Below, in pieces: positions 45,662-61,216 of a stretch of 64,000 nt of DNA (the stretch's first letter is position 1; each line of letters starts with the position of its first letter). The position numbers were made by a program, and so were the translations under genes. The stretch covers positions 65,978,621 through 66,042,620 of the forward strand of contig OZ023205.1 of the NCBI GenBank assembly GCA_963995525.1. The letters are read 5' to 3'. The stretch is from Escarpia spicata. Its lineage: Eukaryota; Annelida; Polychaeta; Sabellida; Siboglinidae. The notes below the pieces were generated by a model that made no database searches, had not been told where the DNA came from, and saw only the letters and a list, made by a program, of their open reading frames with translations.

Positions 45662-47847
45662 ATAATAGCACTTTTACATTTGAAATTTATCAGTTAATTT
45701 AACATTTGATTTTTATTACAACAAACATCTGGTACATGTGCTACGAGTTATTCATCATTAAGATATGATATTAAGGCTTTACCATCCCAGCGTGTCACTC
45801 ATTACTACTCAAACAATTGTACAAGTGTCAGGTGCATAAAACAAAGTTGTATTGTTAATTCGGATTCCTCGGTCTATTTACTCTTTATTGCCACTTTGAT
45901 ATTGCTACTAGAGGTTGATGCATTCCATGTTTAGAAAAATCCTGTACTTATTCATGAATGAACCAGGTTGTCGCAGTGGATATCACATCTTTGATTTTTC
46001 ACAGGATTATTCTAAAACGAGACGAGAAAAAAGTAACATGTTGAAAGCAGCCTTAACTTGTCGTTGACTCAGACTAGATGATCTGCCTGTGCTTCCATAC
46101 GGACACAATAAACTGGTGCGTTAACTCGGTGTTGGAGGCGGCCGAAAGTATAGAGACGCCAAGTAACGTGGCACAAAACGCGGTAGATTTATCGCTTTTC
46201 GTGACGTGACCTGAAGACGGCCGATGGAGATCGTGCCACGGTCTGATGAAGTATTTGTGACGGGGGACTGTGAAGCGGGATTTCTCTCATGTCGGAACAT
46301 TTAAACATATGTGTGTAAGTGAGTAATAAATAAATTAGTTTTCCTCATCCGCATGATATACAATATAATTCAAGATACATGCAACACAGACGAGGTGGAT
46401 ACAAGAGATGGGTAAACTTAACCTATTTATCGAGTTATATTTACTTAACTCTAGTGCATTTAATGATGACTTGTTTCGTGAAATGTAGGATTAGCTGTGT
46501 ATTTGTTTTCGTAATTAGTCAGGTTAATTAAGTAACATTCAATGGCAGGATTTGGGCTAGAAAAAACAATAGATCGGTAGACTACGTAGACATTGAAGAA
46601 ACGCGGTGGTTCTACCGTCAGCACGGTAATTTAGCACCTCTGGGAACGTGTCAACATGAGCTATGTTGGATCTGACCCTGGATCAACGAGGCCAACACTG
46701 GTCCAAGCAGGGAGCCGACCAGCTGATTTTCACATTATGTTCCGTCGGCGTCTTGTTACGGATCCTTCATCCGGACAATGGCGAATCCAACAGACACCGT
46801 TCCCGATTCCTGATTGGAAACCGTCAGGAGGTCGCCGGTGTGTGTGAGGTGACTAGCACTTGAAAGGCCCGGCCCCTACTGCGTGTGTGCGACGGCAGAA
46901 GGTTGCCCTCGCTCGGTTAAGCGGCGACAAAGGGCGATATTAGAATTACTTATGCGTGAGCGGTCACCAACGATGTGTGACGTCATCGTACGACTGTGGC
47001 CACTCCCCGCTACTTGTGTTCCCACCATTTGTACTTTTAACGGGGTCAGTAGCGTCGCAACTTTACAGCGTCGGGAAGGTTCCATTAACGACGAGAGATA
47101 CATTTAAATACATTACTATTGGTGGTTTGTTGAATGCTCGCCAACAATGTACGCTAGAGGGTCAACAGTCGTTGGATATTGCATTCGTTGCTTAATCTTA
47201 CAAAATCAGCCATGCTTGAGACAATACATTTTTTCTGTCAGTGCATTTCCCTTATATTTGTTTCGTTCTATCTATTGTTTTGGAACCACATCCGTGCACA
47301 GCGTTGCTTCGGTGTCTATGCGTGCAAATTATATTCCAACTTATACATACAAACGAAAAACAAACCAATGAAAGAAATAATAAAAACGAGAGAATACATA
47401 CAAACAAACACACACACACAGACACACTCACTCACTCACACGCAGGCATATCAACGAGCCAGTAATGAATTGCCTTCACCCGTCGACCGCGGATCTGTCA
47501 CGAAGACCTCGTCAAAGCACACCTTGTGGAATTTATTACACACAGGTGTACCACCACAAAACGTCCTTTGTCGCGCTGAGGTACGACCCGAAAGACCAAT
47601 AATACTAATTTGAGGCTTTGCCATCGTAAGTTAAATTAGCAACTGTCGTGCGGTTTTGCCCGCGGCAATGCGCGCCATTGGTCCGAATCATCTTTACACA
47701 GGGGCACCCTCACCTCTCGGCGATAAACATGTCGCCAGTGTCGGTTTAATTAAAGACGCAACTGAAATTATGTCGCCCGCTCAACCGGCCGTGTAACTAC
47801 ATTAGGAAGCGACGACGAGTTTAGCGTTGATCGTTGGCTTTATTGAT
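45662..47847. other. No recognised gene
   Basis: Overlapping 60-80 codon frames at 46656-47107 lie in GC-richer sequence. I see no motif and no splice support. A CA/CACT-rich stretch is at 47408-47440. Confidence 0.4.
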
Positions 47848-47856
47848 AGGTGTGTG

Positions 47857-47893
<37 letters not shown>

Positions 47894-47915
47894 GTGCGAG
47901 CGCGAGCGTGTGCGT
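47848..47915. repeat. (TGCG)n microsatellite
   Basis: About nine TGCG units followed by GCGTGCGAGCGCGAGCGTG, alternating purine-pyrimidine. Confidence 0.9.
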
Positions 47916-49203
47916 ACGTATGTCTCGGAATTGTTTCACGTTCACATCCAATTCCAGATTTGATCGTGCCATGCCAATATATATCGATGACATGTTGTTA
48001 ACATAACAACGTTAACATGCTGTACCATATTTATAGCAACAATCACATTATTTGTAGAGACACGTTCTTTAAAACGCATTTACGTGATCAGTGTGTTAGA
48101 CTAGATAGAGGATTTTGTATAGACTATATAACATTATTTTACAATAAAATATCAAGTCTTTACAGCTTTTAAACGCGTTTTTTTCCGTAAAATGTCACAA
48201 AGGTTTTTGAAAAACAGAATTTTATTGTTAAACCTTTAAACCATACAATATTTAATCGGAGAAGTGGAAATAAAGATTCTTTCACCCCGCTTCACATTGT
48301 ACATGTCTCGGAGCATAAACTATTCCCACGCCCGCCCCACCTATACAGTAAGTATATTATTCGTTCGATCAAAGTACTGGCCATCTGCTTCTGTTCGCTT
48401 CAACGATATAGTGTTTCTCCACGCCCCAGCCTGTCCGTCTCTAAATCACACATCGCACTCTTTCTACTAAATATAATTAGAACTGACGGGTGCATATTAA
48501 ACGACGCCATTGTAGGGGCGGGGCGACCCTTTAGCTGCTTCCCCCGAGGCAAGGAGACAATGAATTCTAATTACGACCAAGCGAAGCCTGACAGGGAGTT
48601 AATTCAGATGGCAACAGCCGGAGAATAACTCGACGTTTGTGACAGTTAACGCCCTGGTCAGCGTGATGTGAGGCTACTACGCGGCAAAAAAAAATTCGTT
48701 CGGTCATTTCGTTCGGCGCGTGACGTCATTGTTACAAAATAAACGTCGCCATTACGTGGAACATGTTTACCGTGTGGTACGTTACAGCTTATGTTTGCAG
48801 GTCAGTGTGTTCGAATTAGATCGACTAAGTTGTTATGTATAGTGTAAGCAAACTTATCTTATGCCGGGTTATTTCAGCAATATAAAAACGACAAAGTCAT
48901 AGACACCTTAGTTGAAGGTACATTATACTAGTCTGCCAAGAAGTTCCGTAAAGCGATCTGTATATTTATTATGTCGTATGCATAAGTTGCATTTCTTAAA
49001 ATGTAAGAATGGTAGCGATATTAGCGTGTGTTGCATCGATATTGTTCAACCTTATTTTTTTAAACCGGATGTATTATCAATAAAAAAAATTCAGCGTCGC
49101 AACGTCACACAAAACGATCATTCTTTCTTTATACAGTGGAGATCGTTCTAGATCTACTATTAGGTCACAAAAATATTTGGGTATTATTATCATAAAATCA
49201 TGT
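47916..49203. other. No recognised gene
   Basis: AT-rich with short frames only. Confidence 0.4.
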
Positions 49204-49482
49204 TGTATATATATATATATATCATATATATATATATATATTATATGTGTGTGTGTGTGCGTGCGTGCGGGTGTGTGTGTATGTGTGTGTATGTGTGTGC
49301 ATGCGTGCGTGCGTGTGTGTGTGTGTGTGAGTGTGTGCGAGTGCGCGTGCGCGTGCACAGTGCGCGTGCGCGTGCATGTGAATGTGTATGTGTGTGTGTG
49401 TGCGTGCTTGCGTGCGTGTGTGTGCGTGTGTGCGTGAGTGTGTGTGTGTGTGTGTGCGTGTGCGTGCGTGTATGCGTGTGTG

Positions 49483-49566
<84 letters not shown>

Positions 49567-49580
49567 TGTGTATGTATGCG
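49204..49580. repeat. (TA)n, (TG)n and (TGCG)n compound microsatellite
   Basis: TA tracts at 49206-49243, then GTGTGC-type repeats, then about 20 TGCG units (49484-49567). The many overlapping open frames are artefacts. Confidence 0.97.
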
Positions 49581-50139
49581 TAGTATGTATGTATTCGAAC
49601 ATCTAGACCGCCCAAATTATAGTGAACAACAATATTTTAATACAACTTGACCGCTTTCTGGTTAATTTGAATGATTCAACTCGAATATCGTGTTTAGCCT
49701 ACGTTACATATAGCGAACATTGATATTTATAAACGAATAACGACCAACATTTATTTTAAATTGAGGTTAATTAAAACACATTTGAACGTTAAAAAGTTAA
49801 AGCAAAAATTAAATGTGTTGTACAATATGTTCCCAATAATCTGATATACAAATGTACAAGGTGATTGTATTAAATTATTCAATGCACACGAAAAGTGAGA
49901 CTGTCGCTTAGTTGGTTAATTAATTGCAACAAACGTGGCGTAGGTATGGACAATCGGCGCTATGTAAGTGATTATGTTATAACACCATATGTATGCAATT
50001 GTATTCTATGATGCTGTTACAGTCAAACAAATGACATACTAAAAAGTGAAAATAGTAGAAACATTATATAGTATACGTGATTATATAAAAAGATAAACGT
50101 TTAAATTAGTAAACTTAATAACACAGTTGTTTGCTATGC
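49581..50139. other. No recognised gene
   Basis: AT-rich. Nothing supported. Confidence 0.4.
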
Positions 50140-50690
50140 TAAAATTTGCTCAATTTGCTCTTAAAATACTGACATTGTTAATACTGCGCATTTCTTTGGG
50201 TAGGCAGTTGCACAGTTTAGGTGCAGCTGCCTTAAGGGGAGCCAGACAGTTTAGGTGCAGCTGCCTTAAAGGGAGCCAGACAGTTTAGGTGCAGCTGCCT
50301 TAAGGGAAGCCAGCCAGTTTAGGTGCAGCTGCCTTAAGGGGAGCCGGACAGTTTAGGTGCAGCTGCCTTAAGGGGAGCCGGACAGTTTAGGTGCAGCTGC
50401 CTTAAGGGGAGCCGGACAGTTTAGGTGCAGCTGCCTTAAGGGGAGCCAAACAGTTTAGGTGCAGCTGCCTTAAGGGGAGCCGGTCAGTTCCTCTACCCGG
50501 AGTGAGCGGGCGTAGTAGTGCGTAATAGGAAGCCTGCTGTGTTGAACGTGGAAAAATGAGGCATCGTGGAACATCAAAGGGCACAGCAATCAATTCAGGC
50601 CGACTCGGCCATATTGCCAATAAAGCTTGTTTTGAAACTGGAAGTTTTGTTAACCATTTGAACATTATTTCGGGAGGAAACTTTCAAGTT
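50140..50690 (-). mobile_element. C-terminal remnant of a LINE reverse-transcriptase ORF
   Basis: In minus sense the region reads RSTQQASYYALLRPLTPGRG, then TDRLPL, AAPKL-C-N-C-LPKEMRSIN and NVSILRANLANFS. This matches the usual LINE C-terminal pattern (Arg-rich stretch, A-P-x-L-W-N-x-LP, then a hydrophobic tail). The APKL segment has been expanded into the 34-bp minisatellite. Catalytic RT motifs are absent. Confidence 0.55.
50212..50485. repeat. 34-bp minisatellite, 8 copies
   Basis: Eight units of CAGTTTAGGTGCAGCTGCCT followed by TAAGGGGAGCC, each with a CAGCTG palindrome. It lies inside the LINE remnant above. Confidence 0.95.
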
Positions 50691-52355
50691 GCGAATATTG
50701 TTACGGGCTTACTAAAGTAACTAAACTTAACTTGGCGGGCTGTGTACCTTCAGCATATTTATTATAATCGTAATAACTTTATATTAATTAATTAATTGAA
50801 AACCTATGAACGGACTACCTCCTTGTGAAAGTACGAGCTCCCAAATTATTCCGCTTTGTCCATGGTAGATCAATTGGACGTTTCTTAGAGCCAGCCTATC
50901 AGACAGATACTCTGGTCCATGGCCACTTAGTGAGTTAATCATCGGCTATCAACCCATCTGAACATATCACGTTGCAGCTACCACATACCCTGTACCTGTA
51001 CCACGTTTGACATTCCACACAGTACCCGCCAATTTCTCAATTTCTCAATTTGTCCTCCTCCGCGTGGTGAAAACTCGACAAATCCGTAAATAGCCGGCGT
51101 TTCACGCGTGGCTGGTCATTGTCAACAGCGTCAACTCGAATGAGATCGATAAATTAACGCTCACAAAAGGACGCCGGGTGAAATTTGTCTTTTGAAACAA
51201 GATCAATTGCCGGCGATGTGTCCGCGTCAAGTGGCGCACGCAACGGACACTGTCGCGTGTGTCACAAAAATACAACGAACTAACGCAAGAAGTGTAGTGA
51301 TTATGTTAGACATGGCGGCCGGAAGTGACATAACATGAAAAGCTGGTGAATCGCAATGTAAACGTACATTTGTGAAAGAGTAAACACATAAATACGATTA
51401 CAACATCAACGGTGCTATGTAATAGCATCCGATCAGAACAACGATGTTGACGTAAAAACAAACATCAGAAGTAGTTTTTGGTACTTTCCAAAACTAAGCC
51501 CATGTTGCACAAATTGGTAATTATAAATTAGTTAGCACAATTCTTAATTGGATTTGCATTGAGATACGGTTGTTTAGCATCCTTTTTGGGGGACGTGACT
51601 GTTTTGATGAATGTTTTGTAACGTACCGTCATATGGTATTCTCCTAGAAACGACGTATTTCGTATACTTTAGTGGGAAATACTTGCTATCTGGTTATTTT
51701 TTTAATGGCGATAGGCGCTTCGTTAACGGCTAATAAATGGCAACAATTTGCATATTTATGTTTTTATGTTTAACTTTTATAGAGGTAAGATCCATGTCAA
51801 TGCGAAACCACTGCGGTTGATTAAAATATTTATTACGTCCAGTACATTAACGACGTATCAAAGTGGTACACGTCTCAATTCGGTTTATTAGTTACTAGTA
51901 CGTTCGTGGCCAAAGCGGTGTTAACTTTTATATCCAAACACCAGGGAAGTTATGTCAATATTGTACCCGCAAATACACACGTTTTATACATGATTTCTGT
52001 ATACGAAACATATATAGTCGTTTCACATAAAGTGTACATAAATGTTTTCTAATAATAAATAAAATGTCTGAGCAGTCAAAAACAGCGGCACGTAACAACT
52101 GTAGTGAACGAACAGTATATATAGTGAACGAACGATTTATTTTGGTCACACACAAAATCTGGTATATTATATACTATATATGCATGTGTGTACCGATGAA
52201 TCTCGCAATGAGGAACATGCCGGGACCTGATTGTTTCGTAAAATGTTCTTTATATTCACGAATGAGCAAAGACGCAGGTGACCAACGGTGCGAAACAGAA
52301 TTTATATATATATATAAAACGTGTGTCTTTAGAGAGGATGCTCTTTCCATCTGAA

Positions 52356-52359
<4 letters not shown>
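50691..52359. other. No recognised gene
   Basis: AT-rich with scattered short frames. Nothing supported. Confidence 0.4.

Positions 52360-52407
<48 letters not shown>
52360..52407. repeat. (TA)n microsatellite
   Basis: About 23 perfect TA units. Confidence 0.97.
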
Positions 52408-55858
<3,451 letters not shown>

Positions 55859-55912
55859 CACACACATACATATATAATTTGGCTTAACATGTGGTTGAAT
55901 ATAGTATGGCTG

Positions 55913-56830
55913 TTAGACATGTTTACCTTGGCGACAAAGTGTTGTCAGAGGACAAAATCGTGTCTGATCGACGTAACCCGTAGCCAACGTGGCATAGACG
56001 GCAGACTCGTCTCTTCCAATCCCGCTACTCGTTCCGCGCGCCATGTTGGAAGTTGTAAACCCAGCGTCGTTCTCGAACGCTGGGTAACGTAAGTTCAACG
56101 TGACTGCATTTCTGCCGTCCATTGCACGTTCTTCGTTATAAGTCGAACGTTTTGCACGTCGTTCGCGCGTCGCTGTGCGTAATGACGTCGTGTTATCATT
56201 ACATGACGTATTTGCTAAAACATTGCACATTGTGTATTGCACATCGGTCATTTTTGTCGCGTCGCTGCGGAGATTTGACGTAGTGAGATCCGCGCTGATG
56301 ATCCCGCCGCACGTGTTTCCATGGTTACACGTTGCGTTGCGAACATCCGACGTTACAAGGTTGCACGTCTCGACGAGATCGAAGTCTTCTATCTCGAAGT
56401 GAAGCAGCTCCAACAGCCGTCCCCGGGCTAACTCCGGCACGCTGCCTCGCCCGGACCCCGGGGAGGCGGGGTGGCGCTGGTCGTCCCGTATCAACACGGT
56501 CGTCAGGTAGGCGATCCACTTGGACGCCAGTCGCAACGTCTCGATCTTAGACACGTCCTCAGGCCGCACGACTGGCAGGGTGTTTTTGAGGACGACGAAG
56601 GCGCTGTTCACGCCCTGGATGCGCACCCTCTCGCGGGCATTGGCGGCGCGGCGTTGTCGGCTGACCCCGGTCAAGAGTCGACGTCTCTTGCGGCGGCGGT
56701 GACAGTGCGGCGACAGAGCTCCGGACGCGGTGACTGGCGCCGAGTATCCGGCGACGGTCAAGGCGTCCGGCGGCGAGTCCTGCTGGTAGTTCCCCGTGAC
56801 GTCGTCCACCGCTGACCATCCGCACTGACC
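55913..56830 (-). CDS. Divergent group A bHLH transcription factor (large exon, 5' end incomplete)
   Basis: The minus frame is open from about 56887 to the stop at 55913. A basic stretch RRRKRRRLL precedes the bHLH domain: basic region RRAANARERVRIQGV, helix 1 NSAFVVLKNTL, a short loop PVVRPEDV, and helix 2 SKIETLRLASKWIAYLTTVL. The basic region and helix 2 resemble Paraxis/Scleraxis and MyoR/TCF21. The loop is one residue shorter than in those and equals Twist, but the Twist helix sequences are absent. The frame has no ATG before the bHLH, so a 5' exon is needed. Acceptor-like TATGGTCAG (about 56823-56831) and a donor-like GCC|GTAAGTG (56878/56877) are possible boundaries. The C-terminal about 190 residues are unrecognised and Thr/Asn/Arg-rich. 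A donor-like CAAG|GTAAAC just before the stop means the exon could also splice on. Confidence 0.78.
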   Translation of the reverse strand, partial: GQCGWSAVDDVTGNYQQDSPPDALTVAGYSAPVTASGALSPHCHRRRKRRRLLTGVSRQRRAANARERVRIQGVNSAFVVLKNTLPVVRPEDVSKIETLRLASKWIAYLTTVLIRDDQRHPASPGSGRGSVPELARGRLLELLHFEIEDFDLVETCNLVTSDVRNATCNHGNTCGGIISADLTTSNLRSDATKMTDVQYTMCNVLANTSCNDNTTSLRTATRERRAKRSTYNEERAMDGRNAVTLNLRYPAFENDAGFTTSNMARGTSSGIGRDESAVYATLATGYVDQTRFCPLTTLCRQGKHV

Positions 56831-56892
56831 ATAGACGTGGACGCTCACGGGTACGCACGGACACAGCAAACACTTACGGCGGAGTCGTCACT

Positions 56893-56902
56893 GTATATAT
56901 AA
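56893..56902 (-). promoter_or_regulatory. TATA-like element upstream of the divergent bHLH
   Basis: TTATATATAC in minus sense, about 60 bp upstream of the acceptor-like site that may open the exon. If used, transcription would begin near 56870, with no in-frame ATG before the bHLH. It may be fortuitous. Confidence 0.25.
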
Positions 56903-56904
56903 CC

Positions 56905-57489
56905 AGTTCTCTCATCAAACAGTTACATAATACAATTACACTAAATTGTACACCCACCATTTATATGCATTTAACGGAGAATATTGCACACACAGTTCAT
57001 GTACTAAATTGGTCGTCATAATTGTTTTCTGAATTTCTCATTTAAACAATACAAAATAAATTATGTTATTATGTTTATTAACTAGCGTATATATTCTAAA
57101 TATGCGTCTCTCGGTGAAATTACACAATAGCCGCCATTTATTAATTAACTAACGTATTTATTTTGAATTTATATTCGTTTGTTGATTAAATTGATCAGTC
57201 AATAAAAATAGCCAACATCGAAAGTGATATCGTCGAAAAATGGCCAGTTCTTGCGTAGTAGCATATCAGTGTGACTAACACGACAACCATGCAACACGCC
57301 AAGCCACGAATTCACAACGTCTACCAGCGACAGTATTTTAATAGTGCATACATCATCGACGTTTAAAAAATACACAACTCACAATTACAAAGCAGCGTAG
57401 ACATTGTAAAAACTTGTCTACACAGTTCAAAAGCATGTTCACAAATAGCATACAACAAAGTGCAAATAATTCTCAAAATGACGGTGACT
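56905..57489. other. No recognised gene
   Basis: AT-rich upstream flank of the bHLH. Nothing supported. Confidence 0.4.
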
Positions 57490-58275
57490 TTGCCACGTAA
57501 CTCAACAGCCGCACCTGCAGCTAATGAAAGGAATATACTCACTCAGTTCATGAGATTATGTTCACGCAACTCATAAGACGGTATTCACAAAGCTCACAAA
57601 GCAATGCTCGTACAGCACAAAAATACAATTCTCACAGCTGATAAAACATTATTCGCACAACTCACAAAACACAATTCACGCAGTTCACAAACCAACATGC
57701 TCACAGTTTACAAAACAATATTTGCGCAGCCTAAACAGCAATATGCACAGAACAATATTCCCATAGATCACAAAACATTAGTCACACAATCCCTAAAACA
57801 ATATTCACACGTACAAAACATTGGCCTGTACACACACAATTCACACAAAAACTATATTCGCACAGCTCACAAGACAATATTCACGCAGCACACAAAGCAA
57901 TAGTCGCATCTCACAAAGCAACATTCGTACTATTTTCAAAACAAAATTCACGCAGTTCACAAAACAACAGTCTCACAGTTCACAAAAGAATATTCGCACA
58001 GTTCATAAAACATTCGTCACATAACCACTAAAAAATATTCACACCGTTTACAAAACATAGGCATATGCACACAATACACAACATTGTGTTCACCCAGTAC
58101 ACAAACCAATATTCCCACAGATAGCAAAACAATATTCGCACAGCTCACCAAACAATATTAGCACAGCTCACCAAACAATATTCACGCAGCTCACCAAACA
58201 ATATTAGCACAGCTCACCAAACAATATTAGCACAGCTCACCAAACAATATTCACGCAGCTCACAGAATAACAATC
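57490..58275. repeat. 23-bp degenerate tandem array
   Basis: Roughly 30 units of CAGCTCACCAAACAATATT plus four bases (AGCA or CACG). The 3' units (58115-58260) are nearly perfect and the 5' units more diverged. Open plus frames are artefacts. Confidence 0.92.
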
Positions 58276-58369
58276 ATACGATTCACGAAATAATATGTAA
58301 AAAACTGACGAAACAGTGTTCAGATATCTCACAAAACTAAACAATATTCACACGTGCTTACAAATCGAC

Positions 58370-58750
58370 GTTGACGAACCGAACCAGCTTGTCCCCCGAC
58401 TCTGCACCGACCCTGTAGCTCTTCCGACAGCCTTCAACGCCGAGTGGCAAACAACTACCGACGTCTTGTTTGGACAAATGTCTCAACGAGACGACATCTC
58501 CGACTCGGCTGAACCACCCCCGACCATTCCCGACGGGTCCCCTGCGGAGAGGGTTGCGCTGTCGGTGTGAATGCGCATTGTGACGGCGAAGCGAGGACGT
58601 GACGACTGGTTTGATCGATGAGTCGACTATCAAAATATTTACTGCGGTCGACCGGCTGCGCTGACTTGAGCCGCAACTCCGTCCACGCCCCGTGCGCCGA
58701 CACGCACCTGTGCAGGTGTTCGCGGTACGGAGGGACAGGGAAGACTTGTG
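58370..58750. other. GC-rich segment, possible exon(s) of unknown gene
   Basis: Base composition changes sharply to GC-rich. In minus sense, acceptor-like CCCTCTCCGCAG (near 58542) and donor-like GATTT|GTAAGC (near 58368) bracket an open frame ending DKLVRFVNVDL. A second minus stretch, PPYREHLHRCVSAHGAWTEL (near 58680-58735), is bounded by CACAAG and CGCA|GTAAAT. On plus, a CADLS...CADTHLCRCSRYGGTGKTC pattern looks faintly EGF-like. The frames do not join convincingly on either strand and I recognise no family. Confidence 0.25.
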
Positions 58751-58811
58751 AGCTCAAAGAAGCTGATACTACATATATTGTAATTTGTCTTGTACGTACA
58801 TACATACTTAA

Positions 58812-58935
58812 ATACACACAAACGTACACACGCACGCACACGCGCACACGCGCACACGCGCACACGCGCACACGCGCACACGCGCACACGCACACACGCA
58901 CACACGCACACAAGCACACGCGCATAAACACACAC
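58812..58935. repeat. (CACACGCG)n purine-pyrimidine tract
   Basis: CACACGCG units about 110 bp long, flanked by looser ACATAC repeats to 59120. Strictly alternating, hence a candidate Z-DNA former. Confidence 0.9.
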
Positions 58936-59120
58936 ACACTTACACATACAGCATACACACATACGCACACACATAGGATATACACAGGCATAGACACATA
59001 TACACATACACGCATGTATACATGCATGCATACGTCGTGTATACGTACTGGTTCATGCATTCATATACGTACGCACGTACGCAAATACGCACGTAAGTAC
59101 CTCCGTGTGTACATAAATGC

Positions 59121-60830
59121 ATGCATCGTACATGTGTACATGATTACATACGTACACAGCGCAGTTCTTCAATTTCCACCAAACAACGAGTATTTACGTA
59201 TGTATTAATAATCGTAATGTTACAGCATAAAACAGATACGATATAATATAGCAGTAACCTATATGTTAAAGAACCCATTTAAACACAAACAGTTTTACAG
59301 CCACAGTGACATACAAAAGTAAATTGGTGTCTTTCTGCACCGGTCCGTTCAATGCTCCAGAACACAGTCTGAAGGTCGAATATACTTTCTTAAGAGTCCT
59401 CATCAATTCCGTAAACGTCATGTTATCGCAGCGTATAAATTCAGCTTATATAGTTACGTCGCATGATCTTTCTTATCACAAAATCATGTTATATAATATA
59501 AGCTATAGCTATTCTAAATTATAGACAACCCAAATGTGTCTTAATAAATCATAATTTATAACTGTATCAAGTTATCGTTACGAATGTCAATCTTTCGTTT
59601 TGCACGCAATACACAAACACATTACCTTCGAGTCGGGACAGTCTAATGAAGCAAATGACAGCTAATTTACCTCCGCAGATTGACGTTACGACCACATGAA
59701 TAATATAGTCGTCAAACCAAAAAAAAACATCAATTTATGTGACACGAGTGTACACAATAAATAAAACAAGGCAGGTCATTCGCGTACGTGGCAACTTATT
59801 TATGTTGCGAGGCCACATACCGTGTTCGTGTAAACTGCAAAAAAAACTGCTGCTTGTCAAATATTTACATTTGCTTTTAGCAAACAAAGCAGTGCGAATT
59901 CAACTATTTATATCTCTAGATGTTGTCGTCAACGGTTGGGTACGGCAGTCGGCCCCGAGGACACAACTTAATAGAATCACATCTGAATAGCGACAGAATT
60001 ACTTAAAGCTGCGTCCTCAGCCTGTCGGGAATCCGGTTGTTTCGCGTTCAAATGTGTCATACGTGATTAGTTTTAATTGTATCCGCAGTCGGTTTAATAT
60101 AAAATGTGCGTACATTTGTGTAAATGGTCGAAATAATTTACTTTGGCTGTTATATCTTGTCACTTGTCAAAACCAATTCCTGGGTCGACATTCGGCCAAC
60201 AACCCAGAATTTATGGGTAATATGTTTTTAGCCAGCAAGGACAAAAACAAATGCGAAACACATGAATATATTGAATACTCGTATCGCGCATTCATGTGAG
60301 GATTCCTATTTTTTAGGAACTTTTGAATTATTCCATTTGCAGGAATTAAATAAGCTAAACGTTGGCATAATTATTTTAGCAAACTTCAATACAAAGAAGT
60401 GATCAAACGAGCTAGCATGTCATCTCATATGGTCAATATAAAGTACCTTCTTACAAAATTAATTTGAAATGAGACAACCATAAATTTGGTACTTTTAAGC
60501 GAAGCACTTGAAATTCAAGAGGATTATGAGGCAATTGCGTCAAACCGGCTGATTCTCTGACCTGCGGTTCTGTTAAGCGGAGTCAACTGCATACATATAT
60601 ATATTTTTTTTAATATCCTATTATTACATCAAATGCCACGTGTGCGAATTGTATCTCACTGTAATCGCACGAGACGGTGAAGCCGTAACACAAAAATAAT
60701 AATCGAATATTTGGGTTACTCAGCCATCCGTTACGAATACGATCACAGCGATACATAATTTGTAAAGGTACCAATTTACAATGTTTTTAGAATCGCTGTT
60801 GGTATTTGTACAAATTTGAAGCTGTTGGTT
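59121..60830. other. No recognised gene
   Basis: AT-rich with short frames. Nothing supported. Confidence 0.4.
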
Positions 60831-60837
60831 CTGTTCT

Positions 60838-60928
60838 CCGTGATGGTTATGTTAGTTGTGATAGTTATGTTATCTATGATGGATATGTTATCTATGATGG
60901 TTATGTTATCTTTGATGGTTATTCGATT
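60838..60928. repeat. 18-bp tandem repeat
   Basis: About five copies of TGTTATCTATGATGGTTA with variants. Confidence 0.9.
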
Positions 60929-61105
60929 TTTAAACAATTCAAATGAACGTCTGTCACATTGTACGGGTGACGTACGTAACAGTTTCGTCGTCACCACTCC
61001 TGCCATTCTGGACGCGATGCGACCGTGACGTAAGCAAACAGTTCCGTTATTATCGGACACGTCCGCTTTTACCATTGTTACTGCATCCTTGCATTGGACG
61101 GAACA

Positions 61106-61216
61106 CATTGACTGCCTGTGCACACTGACTGCCTGTGCACACTGACTGCCTGTGCACACTGACTGCCTGTGCTCATTGACTGCCTATGCACATTGCCTGT
61201 GCACACTGACTGTCTG
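61106..61216. repeat. 17-bp minisatellite
   Basis: About six to seven copies of TGACTGCCTGTGCACAC, the last ones degenerate. Confidence 0.93.

Noticed and set aside
46656..47195. Cluster of 63-79 codon plus frames
   Set aside because: Overlapping in several frames without motifs, typical of GC-richer non-coding DNA.
56471..56873. Frames of 104-114 codons on both strands at the divergent bHLH
   Set aside because: GC-rich shadows of the bHLH frame, which carries the recognisable domain.
57604..58024. Plus frames rich in Thr, Gln and Lys
   Set aside because: Translation of the 23-bp degenerate array.
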